Source: Paenibacillus curdlanolyticus YK9
Lineage (GTDB): Bacteria > Bacillota > Bacilli > Paenibacillales > Paenibacillaceae
Assembly: GCF_000179615.1 (NCBI RefSeq)
Contig: NZ_AEDD01000009.1
Span: 1-64,000, forward strand
DNA: 64,000 nt
Direction of reading: 5' to 3'
The stretch's first letter is position 1. Every line of letters starts with the position of its first letter. The notes below the pieces were generated by a model, which did no database searches, was not told where the DNA came from, and worked only from the letters and a program-made list of their open reading frames with translations. This document shows, piece after piece, positions 10,052-18,774 of this stretch. A program made the position numbers and the translations under genes.

Positions 10052-10071
10052 TATAACGATTATAGGTTATA
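10052..10071. promoter_or_regulatory. Likely LysR-type operator between leuCD and its regulator
   Basis: A perfect inverted repeat TATAAC-N8-GTTATA (T-N-A dyad typical of LysR-type regulators) sits in the centre of the divergent, AT-rich intergenic region. Seen directly; binding by the neighbouring regulator is inferred. Confidence 0.5.
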
Positions 10072-10152
10072 ACTATGACAGGAAATCAAACCTTCAATAA
10101 CATCTTGACTTATACACGTTCAATAAATCGGCTATTGTGTTAGGAGGCCATA

Positions 10153-11055
10153 ATGGAATTACGCCAGCTTCAATATGTCATTCAAATTGCCAAAGAAAAA
10201 AACTTCTCGCGCGCGGCCGAGAAGCTTCATATTGCCCAGCCCTCCCTCAGCCAACAGCTGTCGAAGCTGGAGAAGGAAATCGGGGTGCTGCTATTCCGCC
10301 GAACGACGAACTCTGTCGAATTGACGCATGCCGGCGCGGTATTCGTTCATAAAGCGCAGACGATTCTCGACGCTTCCGAGCAGCTGAAGCAAGAGATGGA
10401 GGATATGGCCCATATGCGCAAAGGGCGACTTGTCGTCGGTTCTCTTCCAATAACAGGCTCCCATGTGCTGCCGCTCGTCCTTCCCGTCTTCGGCTCCCAA
10501 TATCCCGAAATCGAGGTCGTGCTCATCGAAGACTCCTCATCCAAGCTGGAGCAGTTGACGGCCAGCGGCGAAACGGATATTAGCCTGCTGTCCCTGCCGC
10601 TGTCTGATCCTGCCCTTGCCTGGGAGCCGCTTATTAAAGAAGAGATTTGCCTCGCCGTCCCGGAACGGCATTCCCTTGCCCAGCACGTAGGCCCAGTTGA
10701 CCTGGACGAGCTGCGAAGCGAGCCCTTTATCGTACTTAAGAAGGGTCAAGGATTTCGCCAGATTACGGTCGATTTATGCGAGCAAGCCGGCTTCTCGCCC
10801 AATATCGTTTTTGAAAGCAGCAATATCGAAACGATTCAATCGCTCGTCGCAGCTGGCATGGGAATTGCATTCGTCCCGAAAATGATTACGCGCGCGCCAC
10901 GAAGCGAATTTACGCCGCTATACTTGGCGCTCGGCGATCCCGCCCCTTCCCGAACGCTTGTTATTGCAAGCCGTAAGGGGCGGTATCTCTCCCGAGCAGC
11001 CGAAGCATTCATCCGAACGATGAAGCGGACCGTCGAACAGCACTATAACGGTTAA
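10153..11055 (+). CDS. LysR-family transcriptional regulator
   Basis: A 300-residue regulator with the N-terminal winged helix-turn-helix of the LysR family (residues 1-60; AAEKLHIAQPSLSQQLSKLE) and a periplasmic-binding-like effector domain from about residue 90. AGGAGG lies 7 nt before the ATG. It is transcribed away from leuCD, which is the usual arrangement for a LysR regulator and its target. The effector is unknown; isopropylmalate or a related intermediate is a guess. Its stop codon directly abuts the stop codon of the convergent amidohydrolase gene, with no spacer. Confidence 0.93.
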   Translation: MELRQLQYVIQIAKEKNFSRAAEKLHIAQPSLSQQLSKLEKEIGVLLFRRTTNSVELTHAGAVFVHKAQTILDASEQLKQEMEDMAHMRKGRLVVGSLPITGSHVLPLVLPVFGSQYPEIEVVLIEDSSSKLEQLTASGETDISLLSLPLSDPALAWEPLIKEEICLAVPERHSLAQHVGPVDLDELRSEPFIVLKKGQGFRQITVDLCEQAGFSPNIVFESSNIETIQSLVAAGMGIAFVPKMITRAPRSEFTPLYLALGDPAPSRTLVIASRKGRYLSRAAEAFIRTMKRTVEQHYNG

Positions 11056-11853
11056 TTAATAGAAGGACGGACGGCGATCTTCGAACACCGGGATGCGCGA
11101 GCGCACCTCGTCCACTAACGCCAAATCGATTGACGCGGTCAAGATCCCCTCTTGATCGCCCGATTCGGCAATAATTTCGCCCCATGGATCGATCACCAGC
11201 GAATGGCCGAAAAATACGGTTTCTCCGCTCTGCCCGCACCGATTGCACGCCACCACATACATTTGGTTCTCAATAGCACGCGCTTGCAGCAGCGTCCGCC
11301 AATGATGCAGCCGCGGATTTGGCCACTCGGCAGGAACGAACAGCACTTTCGCGCCGCCAAGCGCTAGCTTCCGAGACAGCTCCGGGAAACGAATATCGTA
11401 GCAAATCATCATGCCCGCATCGATCTCGCCCAGTTGGAGCGAACCGATTTTACCGCCTGGCTGCAGATGCTTCTCTTCATCCATTAGGCGGAACAAGTGA
11501 ATTTTATCATAATCCCCAACGACTTCTCCCTGCCGGTCAAAGGCGTAGATCGTATTGAATACGCCATTCTCGCGTTTCTCCGCGATGGAGCCGCCTACGA
11601 TCATGACGCCATGCTCGCGAGAGAAAGCGGACAGCTGCTGCTTCGTACGCTGACCGCCTTCATCTGCCAGCTCACCGATCTGATCCAGTGCATATCCGGT
11701 GTTCCACATCTCCGGCAGCACGATCACATCTGGCTTTTCCTCCGCCTTCAATGCCTTCTGCAGCATGGATTCCACCTTTGCGAAATTGAGCTCCGGCTGC
11801 CCGATTTGAATATCCATTTGAAGCAGCGCAAGCCGCAATGTACCTTTGGTCAT
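11056..11853 (-). CDS. mtnU: Nitrilase-family omega-amidase, probably MtnU
   Basis: Carbon-nitrogen hydrolase of 265 residues with the catalytic triad Glu48 (LPEMW), Lys117 (YDKIHLF) and Cys151 (ICYDIRFPE). B. subtilis MtnU (YkrU) belongs to this family and is encoded beside the methionine salvage genes; omega-amidases hydrolyse 2-oxoglutaramate, the keto acid left when a transaminase uses glutamine as amino donor. The nearby mtnE, a transaminase that finishes methionine salvage, supports this role. Family certain; substrate inferred from context. It converges on the LysR gene with abutting stop codons (TAATTAA). Confidence 0.8.
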   Translation of the reverse strand: MTKGTLRLALLQMDIQIGQPELNFAKVESMLQKALKAEEKPDVIVLPEMWNTGYALDQIGELADEGGQRTKQQLSAFSREHGVMIVGGSIAEKRENGVFNTIYAFDRQGEVVGDYDKIHLFRLMDEEKHLQPGGKIGSLQLGEIDAGMMICYDIRFPELSRKLALGGAKVLFVPAEWPNPRLHHWRTLLQARAIENQMYVVACNRCGQSGETVFFGHSLVIDPWGEIIAESGDQEGILTASIDLALVDEVRSRIPVFEDRRPSFY

Positions 11854-11976
11854 GTTGATCGCTTCCTTTGCATTTCTGTTGTATTTTCCTAATCATACCC
11901 CCTCATGGAACCGTGTCAAGATGGGAACGTTAACGTGGAACGGCGTTAGTGATCTTATCGATAAAGGAGAATGGTC

Positions 11977-12438
11977 ATGAAATTTCGGTCGCATTGCCGA
12001 ATTGCTGCAGCAGTTGCTTTCTTATTAATGACGCTTGCATTTGCTTCTTCTGCAGCAGCCTACGCTTCAACGGAGAAAGCTCAGACACCGCAGCAACCAG
12101 TTCAAGTTTTTGATGTAAAGGCGGAAAAGGTCGTCAAAACGATCGATAACGACAAGCAGTTTCAAAAATTTGCACGCGGCTGGTTGAAATCGGTCACCGG
12201 CTTCGCGCCGCAGCTCAAATCCGACGATTCCTGCTTGTATGTGTACCGCGTTCCGCTGCTCAAACCAGCCAAAGTGAAGGTTGACCAAACCGAATTAGTC
12301 GTCAAAGAAGTATTCTTGTTCAACTGCGCAGGCAAGCCGCCGCTGCTGCTTGTGTTTGATGAGCAAAGACGCCCTTATTTGTTGCTGTTCAACGCAGATA
12401 CGAAGCCGTTCGTCAAAAAGGTCGGCATTCCCTCTTAG
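11977..12438 (+). CDS. Secreted protein of unknown function
   Basis: A 153-residue protein with a clear signal peptide (basic start, hydrophobic core, SSAAAYA cut site near residue 28). The mature part is a small alpha/beta-looking domain with two cysteines (SCLYVY and FNCAG), which could form a disulfide outside the cell, and a hydrophobic LLLVFDEQRRPYLLLF segment. AAAGGAG precedes the ATG at 11977; an ATG two codons earlier is too close to it. I do not recognise the family. It lies alone between mtnU (opposite strand) and mtnE. Confidence 0.75.
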   Translation: MKFRSHCRIAAAVAFLLMTLAFASSAAAYASTEKAQTPQQPVQVFDVKAEKVVKTIDNDKQFQKFARGWLKSVTGFAPQLKSDDSCLYVYRVPLLKPAKVKVDQTELVVKEVFLFNCAGKPPLLLVFDEQRRPYLLLFNADTKPFVKKVGIPS

Positions 12439-12447
12439 CCGAGCCTG

Positions 12448-12480
12448 GCGTCCCCTAAGCGCAAGCGCCTGAAGGGACGC
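12448..12480 (+). terminator. Possible weak terminator
   Basis: GCGTCCC (12448-12454) pairs with GGGACGC (12474-12480) around a smaller inner hairpin, 10 bp after the stop of the secreted protein gene. The following T run is poor (TTCCTAC), so termination is uncertain. Confidence 0.4.
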
Positions 12481-12617
12481 TTCCTACATAAAGCAGGGCA
12501 CATTCTTGTCATTCTAATCATTCATCAGTTCGGTACGCCTGACGCTCGACACTCCTGCGCCATCATGCTAAAGTAAGGTAATAAAATCGATCAGAATAGG
12601 TGGAGTGTGACGAAAGG

Positions 12618-13820
12618 ATGCCAACAAACAACGAGACGGTAACCGTTCGTCCGGCTGAACGGATGAGCGGTCTACCGAAACAATTTTTCGCTGCGCTGGT
12701 TGCCAAAGCAAACGCGCAAGCAGCCAAAGGCCGCGATGTGATCAACCTCGGGCAAGGCAACCCGGATCGCCCAACGCCGGAGCATATTGTCGAATCGCTA
12801 AAGTCAGCGGCCGATAATCCGCAATACCATCGTTATCCGCCGTTCAGCGGCTATCGCTTTCTCAAAGAGGCTGTCGCAGAACGTTATGCGGCCGACTATG
12901 GCGTGGAGCTTGATCCAGATACGGAAGTCGCGATCTTGTTCGGCGGCAAAACGGGACTCGTCGAGATCGCGCAATGTCTGCTGAATCCTGGCGATATTTG
13001 CCTGGTGCCCGACCCCGGCTATCCCGACTATTGGTCTGGCGTAAAGCTCGCCGGCGCATCGATGAGCTTCATGCCGCTCCACGAACGCAACAGCTTCCTG
13101 CCCGACTACAGCGCCATTGCTGCTAAAACAGCCGATCTAGCCAAGCTGATGTTCATTAATTATCCGAACAACCCTACGGGAGCCGTCGCGGACCTTCCCT
13201 TCTATGAAGAGACCGTCGCCTTCGCGCGCAAGCATAACATTGTTGTCGCAAGCGACTTTGCATACGGCGCCATTGGCTTCGACGGCCAGCGTCCCGTGAG
13301 CTTCTTGCAAACGCCGGGTGCCAAGGAGGTAGGCGTGGAGTTTTACACGCTTTCCAAAACATATAATATGGCGGGCTGGCGCGTCGGCTTCGCTCTAGGC
13401 AACCGTGAAGTTGTCGGATTGATCAATCTGATCCAGGATCATTATTATTGCAGCTTGTTCGGAGGCATTCAGGAAGCGGCAGCAACTGCATTAACAGCGT
13501 CGCAGCAATGCGTCGAAGAACTAACAGCAACCTATGAGAGCCGCCGAAATGCCTTGTTCGAAGAGCTCGAGTCGATCGGCTGGAAAGCTTCGAAGCCAGG
13601 CGGCTCCTTCTTCTGCTGGCTACCTGTGCCTAAGCCGTACACGTCAACCGAATTTGCGGATCTCGTCTTGGAGAAAGCGGACGTCGTCGTCGCGCCAGGC
13701 ATTGGGTTTGGCGAGAGCGGCGAAGGATATGTTCGTCTTGGCTTGCTCGCCCCGGAGGAACGACTTCGGGAAGCCGTCCGCCGCATTGGCTCCCTTGGTA
13801 TTTTTGGCAGCCAAGCCTGA
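12618..13820 (+). CDS. mtnE: Class I aminotransferase of methionine salvage
   Basis: PLP enzyme of 400 residues that transaminates 4-methylthio-2-oxobutanoate to methionine, the last step of the salvage pathway. Motifs of the AspAT superfamily are present: NYPNNPTGAV (181-190), DFAYGAIGF (213-221), and SKTYNMAGWRVGF with PLP lysine 247. GGTGGAG lies 10 nt upstream of the chosen ATG; a GTG six codons earlier is possible. The substrate is inferred from the surrounding mtnU and mtnWXB genes; generic pyridoxal aminotransferases of this subgroup also act on other amino acids. No SAM riboswitch was seen upstream. Confidence 0.82.
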   Translation: MPTNNETVTVRPAERMSGLPKQFFAALVAKANAQAAKGRDVINLGQGNPDRPTPEHIVESLKSAADNPQYHRYPPFSGYRFLKEAVAERYAADYGVELDPDTEVAILFGGKTGLVEIAQCLLNPGDICLVPDPGYPDYWSGVKLAGASMSFMPLHERNSFLPDYSAIAAKTADLAKLMFINYPNNPTGAVADLPFYEETVAFARKHNIVVASDFAYGAIGFDGQRPVSFLQTPGAKEVGVEFYTLSKTYNMAGWRVGFALGNREVVGLINLIQDHYYCSLFGGIQEAAATALTASQQCVEELTATYESRRNALFEELESIGWKASKPGGSFFCWLPVPKPYTSTEFADLVLEKADVVVAPGIGFGESGEGYVRLGLLAPEERLREAVRRIGSLGIFGSQA

Positions 13821-13845
13821 TTTCATGCACAGCTTTCATGCTTAT

Positions 13846-13888
13846 AAGGCAGCGCTTTTCCGGTAGATTCGGGGCGCTGCCTTTCTTT
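13846..13888 (+). terminator. Terminator after mtnE
   Basis: AAGGCAGCGC (13846-13855) pairs with GCGCTGCCTT (13874-13883), followed by TCTTT. The -35 box of the proB promoter begins within the T-rich tail. Confidence 0.8.
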
Positions 13889-13914
13889 ACACTCCCCCCT
13901 AATCATGATATGCT
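13886..13914 (+). promoter_or_regulatory. Promoter of the pro-mtn operon
   Basis: TTTACA (13886-13891), 17-nt spacer, TATGCT (13909-13914): a sigma-A-type promoter just upstream of the T-box leader. Confidence 0.6.
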
Positions 13915-13924
13915 TGGTGTAATC

Positions 13925-14192
13925 GAAAACACGGAACGTAATGATGGGACCAGTAAGCGAGCAACATCGCGCTCAGAGAGTAAATTCCGATAGGCTGTAA
14001 GAATTTACCGCGATTATCGCCCAAACCTACCCCTGAACGGCCGGCGATGAGCCGGACAGCGCCTGCTGTTATCAGGCACTGAGCGGGACGACTCCCCTCC
14101 ACGCGCGATCTTTCGTATTGGGGTTCTGGTCGTCAACAAAGGTGGTACCGCGGAAGCATCGACTTTCGTCCTTTATTGGACGGAAGTTTTTT
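13925..14192 (+). promoter_or_regulatory. T-box leader, probably proline-specific
   Basis: The conserved T-box AAGGTGGTACCGCGG is at 14139-14153 and is followed by a terminator hairpin ACTTTCGTCC (14162-14171) / GGACGGAAGT (14178-14187) with a T run. Upstream, AGTA, AGAGAG and the rest of a stem I region are visible, ending in CCCCTGAAC (14030-14038). The CCU (14032-14034) or overlapping CCC in this segment would be the specifier, reading tRNA-Pro. In this leader class, uncharged tRNA binds and stabilises an antiterminator, so the operon is read when proline is short. The T-box itself is certain; the exact specifier triplet is inferred from the downstream proline genes and the position of the motif. 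Confidence 0.92.
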
Positions 14193-14262
14193 GTGTTTTT
14201 ATCGTTCTTTTTGGATTCGATGCATACCCGTTTTCATTCTTCGTCATTAGGAAGGGATCGAC

Positions 14263-15366
14263 ATGGCAGAACGTATCGTAGTCAAAATCGGCAGCAGCTC
14301 GCTTACCTCGGATGAAGGCGGACTGAATCGAAGCAAGCTTGACTTCTTCGCCTCGGAGCTGTCTGCGTTGAAGCGTGCAGGCTATCAAGTCGTGCTGGTC
14401 ACGTCAGGCGCTGTTGCGGCAGGCTTCCGAGCTATTGGATACACCTCAAGGCCGAAGCAAGTGCATGAGAAGCAAGCCTCTGCAGCTGTCGGCCAGGCAA
14501 TGCTCATGCAGGCTTATCAGGAATCGTTTGGCCGCGACGGCTACATAGCAGCGCAAATCCTGCTTACACGGGCGGATTTCTCGAATCGACGGCGTATCGA
14601 GAGCGCCCTCATGACGATGGAGGAGCTGCTGCGGCAAGGCGCAATTCCCGTCATTAACGAGAACGACACCGTAGCAACGGAGGAGCTTAAATTCGGCGAT
14701 AACGACATGCTGTCCTCCCTCGTTGCGAATCTCGTTAAAGCAAAGCAGCTTATCATTCTTACGGATACGGATGGCCTCTACACGGCGGACCCTCGATTTA
14801 ATCAAGATGCCAGAAGGATCGAGCGTGTTACGCAAATATCAGAAGACCTGATGCAGCTCGCGGGCGGCTCCGGCTCATCGGTTGGCACCGGCGGCATGCG
14901 CTCCAAGCTGGAGGCCGCACGAATTGCAATGCGCGGCGGCGTGCCGGCGTTCGTCGGCCGTGCAGCAGAACCGGGAGATCTTGCATTAGCGGTTAGCGGC
15001 ATCGGCAAAGGCACCTATTTTGACACCTCGCTTGGCAATTTGCCAGTTAAAAAACAGTGGCTTGGCTTCCATTCTATGCCGCAAGGCCGCATTATCGTTG
15101 ACGATGGCGCTGAATTGGCGCTCCGTAACGGGGGCAAGAGCCTCTTGCCTGCCGGTGTGCGGGAATCGGAAGGCGACTTCCACCCTGGCGACGTCGTTGA
15201 GGTGCTCGGCTTGTCTGGCGACACGATCGGCCGCGGCGTTGTCAATTACGAGTCCATGCAGCTGAAAGCCGTAGCAGGCATGAATTCCGATGAAGTGAAG
15301 CGCCGGATTGACGTTTCACGCATCGAGGTCATCCATCGGGATGAATGGATAACATTAAAAGCATAG
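14263..15366 (+). CDS. proB: Glutamate 5-kinase
   Basis: First enzyme of proline synthesis: phosphorylates glutamate to glutamyl-5-phosphate. The 367-residue protein has an amino-acid-kinase domain (1-260; VVKIGSSSLTS at the start, VTSGAVAAGF, NENDTVA, LTDTDGLY) and a C-terminal PUA domain (about 275-360), the full-length form usually subject to proline feedback. AGGAAGG precedes the ATG. First gene of the T-box-controlled operon, followed 13 bp later by proA. Confidence 0.97.
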   Translation: MAERIVVKIGSSSLTSDEGGLNRSKLDFFASELSALKRAGYQVVLVTSGAVAAGFRAIGYTSRPKQVHEKQASAAVGQAMLMQAYQESFGRDGYIAAQILLTRADFSNRRRIESALMTMEELLRQGAIPVINENDTVATEELKFGDNDMLSSLVANLVKAKQLIILTDTDGLYTADPRFNQDARRIERVTQISEDLMQLAGGSGSSVGTGGMRSKLEAARIAMRGGVPAFVGRAAEPGDLALAVSGIGKGTYFDTSLGNLPVKKQWLGFHSMPQGRIIVDDGAELALRNGGKSLLPAGVRESEGDFHPGDVVEVLGLSGDTIGRGVVNYESMQLKAVAGMNSDEVKRRIDVSRIEVIHRDEWITLKA

Positions 15367-15379
15367 GAGGACAATGGAT

Positions 15380-16645
15380 ATGAGTGAAGTGAACACGATC
15401 AGCGAGGTACGCGCCAAAGCAACGCTAGCCAAAGGCGCTGCAACGCTCATGAACCGACTGACAACCGAACAAAAAAATGAAGCGCTGCTTGCTATGGCGG
15501 ACGCCTTGCTTGCTGAGCGGGATTCCATTATTGAAGCAAACGGGCGCGACCTGCAGCGTGGACGTGAAAACGGCACGAACGAGTCGCTGCTGGACCGTTT
15601 GGCATTAAACAGCGCCCGCATCGAGGCGATTGCCGAAGGCTTGCGCCAAATCGTTGAGCTACCTGATCCAGTCGGCAATTTGCTTGAGTCATTCGAACGC
15701 CCGAACGGGCTATTAGTCGAAATGAAACGCGTACCGCTTGGCGTCATCGGCATGATCTATGAAGCGCGCCCGAACGTTACCGTCGATGCGGCTGGCCTTT
15801 GCCTGAAGACTGGCAATACGGTCGTGCTTCGCGGCGGCTCCGCTGCGCTTGAATCCAATCGGCGCATCGTCGAGGTGCTGCGCGGTGCAATCGCTGACCT
15901 GGCAATGCCTGCTGAAGCGCTCCAGCTAATCGAGGATTCCAACCGTGCCTCCGTCGATGAGATGCTGAAGCTCAACGGCTTGCTTGACGTCGTCATTCCA
16001 CGCGGCGGCGCCTCGCTCATTCAGAACGTTGTACAAAATGCGACCGTACCTGTTATCGAAACCGGCGCCGGCATTTGCCATACGTTCGTAGACGAGTCCG
16101 CTGATGTCGAGATGGCTGCGAACATCGCAGTTAATGCGAAAGCCCAGCGTCCATCGGTGTGCAACTCGATGGAAACTTTACTTATTCACCGCGCATGCGC
16201 CGCTTCCCATCTGCCTGTCATTGCCGACCGGATGCGCGCTGCCAAAGTTGCGATTCGTGGCTGCGACGCTACGCGTGAGCTGCTTGCAGATGCAGCGCCA
16301 GTAACCGAGCAGGACTATGCAACGGAATATAATGACTACATTCTCAACATTCGTGTTGTCGACAGCTTGGATGAAGCGCTCGCGCATATCGCAAAGTTCG
16401 GCACGATGCACTCGGAATGTATCGTGACTGAAAATAACAGCAATGCGCAGCAATTTTTGCAAGACGTTGATGCGGCAGCCGTCTATCACAATGCCTCCAC
16501 TCGCTTCACGGACGGCTTCGAATTCGGCTACGGCGCAGAAATCGGCATCAGTACGCAGAAGCTGCATGCGCGCGGTCCAATGGGTCTGCCTGCACTTACT
16601 TCGACTAAATATACAATCAAAGGAAATGGTCAAATTCGCGGTTAA
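15380..16645 (+). CDS. proA: Glutamate-5-semialdehyde dehydrogenase
   Basis: Reduces glutamyl-5-phosphate to glutamate-5-semialdehyde with NADPH. About 421 residues of the aldehyde-dehydrogenase superfamily, with the ProA signatures GMIYEARPNVTVDAA, LRGGSAALESNR and the catalytic cysteine in QRPSVCNSMETLL. AGGAGG is at 15365-15370; the ATG at 15380 has ideal spacing, whereas the ATG at 15374 is too close. Middle gene of proBAC. Confidence 0.97.
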   Translation: MSEVNTISEVRAKATLAKGAATLMNRLTTEQKNEALLAMADALLAERDSIIEANGRDLQRGRENGTNESLLDRLALNSARIEAIAEGLRQIVELPDPVGNLLESFERPNGLLVEMKRVPLGVIGMIYEARPNVTVDAAGLCLKTGNTVVLRGGSAALESNRRIVEVLRGAIADLAMPAEALQLIEDSNRASVDEMLKLNGLLDVVIPRGGASLIQNVVQNATVPVIETGAGICHTFVDESADVEMAANIAVNAKAQRPSVCNSMETLLIHRACAASHLPVIADRMRAAKVAIRGCDATRELLADAAPVTEQDYATEYNDYILNIRVVDSLDEALAHIAKFGTMHSECIVTENNSNAQQFLQDVDAAAVYHNASTRFTDGFEFGYGAEIGISTQKLHARGPMGLPALTSTKYTIKGNGQIRG

Positions 16646-16672
16646 GCTGCGAATATGATAGGAGGTTTTCAT

Positions 16673-17545
16673 ATGCAACCAACGACTACGCTTGCTACAC
16701 TCGGCTCGCTTCGCCTTTGCTTCTACGGAGCCGGCTCCATGGCTGAGGCCATCGTCCGCGGACTGATCGGTCAAGAGCTGACCAAGCCATCCCAGATCAG
16801 CATGCTGAATCGGCAAAATGCGGATCGTCTTCAAGAACTATCGAGCCGTTACGGCGTCGAGACGAGTTCTGACGAAGCGGCGAAGCTCGCAATGATTCAA
16901 TCGGCAGACGTCCTTTTTCTGGCGCCAAAGCCTAAGGATGCGGCGGCAGCGCTTGAACAGCTGCGCCCTCTTCTCTCTCCTAATCAATTGATTGTCAGCG
17001 TTATCGCCGGCCTTTCGATCCACACGATTGAGCAACTGCTCGGCCAGCCTATGGCAGTCGTGCGCACGATGCCGAACACGTCAAGCACAATTGGCTTAGG
17101 CGCCACAGGCATCAGCTATTCCAGCTCGGTGTCGGTTGAACAACGGCTTCTCGCCGAAGCGATGTTCCAAGCGGTCGGTTTAACCGCCGTCGTCGAGGAA
17201 CCGCTGCTCGATGTAGTAACTGGCGTTTCCGGCAGCGGCCCCGCGTACGTATACTATTTGATGGAAGCGATGATCAAAGCTGGGCAAGACCTCGGCTTGA
17301 CGGCCGATGCCGCTCGCGAGCTCACTGTACAGACTGTATTAGGCGCTGCGCAAATGGTCAAAGAAACAGGCGAACAGCCTGCTGATTTGCGCCGAAAAGT
17401 AACCTCCCCGAACGGTACGACGCAAGCAGCGATTGAGACGCTTGACGCGCATGCTTTCGCAACAGGCGTTCAGCGCGCGGTAGCACGGGCGGCAGAGCGC
17501 GCTGGCGAGCTGGGCGCTGATATTGAAAGGAGTGCGCTGAAGTGA
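16673..17545 (+). CDS. proC: Pyrroline-5-carboxylate reductase
   Basis: Last step of proline synthesis: NAD(P)H-dependent reduction of pyrroline-5-carboxylate. The 290-residue protein has a Rossmann motif FYGAGSMAEAIVRG (17-30) and the family signature GVSGSGPAYVYYLMEAM near residue 185. AGGAGG stands 7 nt before the ATG at 16673. Its stop codon overlaps the GTG start of mtnW (GTGA), so translation of the two is coupled. This joins proline synthesis to methionine salvage in one transcript. Confidence 0.97.
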   Translation: MQPTTTLATLGSLRLCFYGAGSMAEAIVRGLIGQELTKPSQISMLNRQNADRLQELSSRYGVETSSDEAAKLAMIQSADVLFLAPKPKDAAAALEQLRPLLSPNQLIVSVIAGLSIHTIEQLLGQPMAVVRTMPNTSSTIGLGATGISYSSSVSVEQRLLAEAMFQAVGLTAVVEEPLLDVVTGVSGSGPAYVYYLMEAMIKAGQDLGLTADAARELTVQTVLGAAQMVKETGEQPADLRRKVTSPNGTTQAAIETLDAHAFATGVQRAVARAAERAGELGADIERSALK

Positions 17546-18774
17546 TCGGATACTGCATTGCGACTTATCGCAGCCACGACGACAAAGCTGACTTCCACAA
17601 GAAAGCGCAAGGCATCGCCGTTGGCCTAACGGTCGGCAGCTGGACGGAGCTTCCGGAAGCGAAAAAAGCAGAGATGGAGAAGCATTTGGGCAAAGTGCTT
17701 TCTGTCGACGTGCATGAGCCAGAGGGCGCGGCGCCTGGCGAACGGTATGCGGACATTCGCATTGCTTACCCGGATGTGAACTTTAGCCGCGACATTCCGG
17801 CGCTTCTCGTCACGATTTTCGGGAAGCTGTCGATGGACGGACGCATCAAACTGATTGATCTCGACGTATCGAACGAGTTCCGATCCGCATTCCCAGGACC
17901 CAAATTCGGCTTGGAAGGCGTTCGCAAGCTCGTAGGCGTACAGGAGCGCCCACTGCTCATGAGCATTTTCAAATCGGTAATCGGCCACGATCTGAGCGGG
18001 CTTGAAGAGCAGTTTTATCGGCAGGCGCTTGGCGGGGTAGATCTTATTAAAGACGACGAGATTTTGTTCGAGAATCCTCTTACGCCGCTTGAGAAGCGTG
18101 TTGAGACTTGCATGCGCGCCGCACGCAAAGCCAAAGAAGCGACGGGCCAAGAGCTGCTTTATGCCGTCAACCTAACCGGTCCGACGTCCCAATTGAACGC
18201 CAATGCCCGCAAAGCAATTCAGGCAGGAGCAAACGCGCTGCTGTTTAACGTACTCGCTTACGGCTACGATGCTCTGCATGAATTAAGCGCCGATCCAGCT
18301 ATCAACGTTCCAATTGCCGCTCATCCATCGCTGGCGGGCGCTTTCTATCCATCGCCGCATTACGGCATTGCCGCGCCAGTGTTACTTGGCAAGCTGATGC
18401 GTTTGGCTGGCGCGGACCTGACCCTCTTCCCTTCCCCATACGGGTCGGTCGTTATGCCAAGGGATGAAAACATGGCTGTGCGTGACGCTCTGCTTGATCC
18501 GTCCGTAAGTTTGCGGAAGAGCTTCCCTGTTCCATCCGCAGGCATCCACCCGGGACTTGTGCCGCTCATCCTTCGGGATTTCGGCAACGATGTTGTCGTG
18601 AACGCAGGCGGAGGCGTCCACGGGCATCCGCTCGGGACAGAAGCCGGCGGACAAGCGTTCCGTCAAGCGATCGATGCAACGCTTGCCGGCCAGAAGCTGG
18701 CTGAAGCAGCAGCGCTCCCCGGACATGAAGCCCTTCAAGCTGCGATTACTGCATGGGGGGTCAAAGAAGCATGA
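17542..18774 (+). CDS. mtnW: 2,3-diketo-5-methylthiopentyl-1-phosphate enolase (RuBisCO-like)
   Basis: RuBisCO-like protein of 410 residues that tautomerises diketomethylthiopentyl phosphate in methionine salvage. The metal-binding segment GVDLIKDDE carries the lysine (170) that is carbamylated in the family. The catalytic RuBisCO loop differs from that of true RuBisCO, and length and sequence fit B. subtilis MtnW. It starts with GTG at 17542, overlapping the proC stop, with AAAGGAG upstream inside proC. mtnX follows with a 4-bp ATGA overlap. Confidence 0.95.
   Translation: MIGYCIATYRSHDDKADFHKKAQGIAVGLTVGSWTELPEAKKAEMEKHLGKVLSVDVHEPEGAAPGERYADIRIAYPDVNFSRDIPALLVTIFGKLSMDGRIKLIDLDVSNEFRSAFPGPKFGLEGVRKLVGVQERPLLMSIFKSVIGHDLSGLEEQFYRQALGGVDLIKDDEILFENPLTPLEKRVETCMRAARKAKEATGQELLYAVNLTGPTSQLNANARKAIQAGANALLFNVLAYGYDALHELSADPAINVPIAAHPSLAGAFYPSPHYGIAAPVLLGKLMRLAGADLTLFPSPYGSVVMPRDENMAVRDALLDPSVSLRKSFPVPSAGIHPGLVPLILRDFGNDVVVNAGGGVHGHPLGTEAGGQAFRQAIDATLAGQKLAEAAALPGHEALQAAITAWGVKEA

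Noticed and set aside
12439-12617. SAM riboswitch in front of mtnE
   Set aside because: Looked for the S-box core and terminator arrangement; not present.
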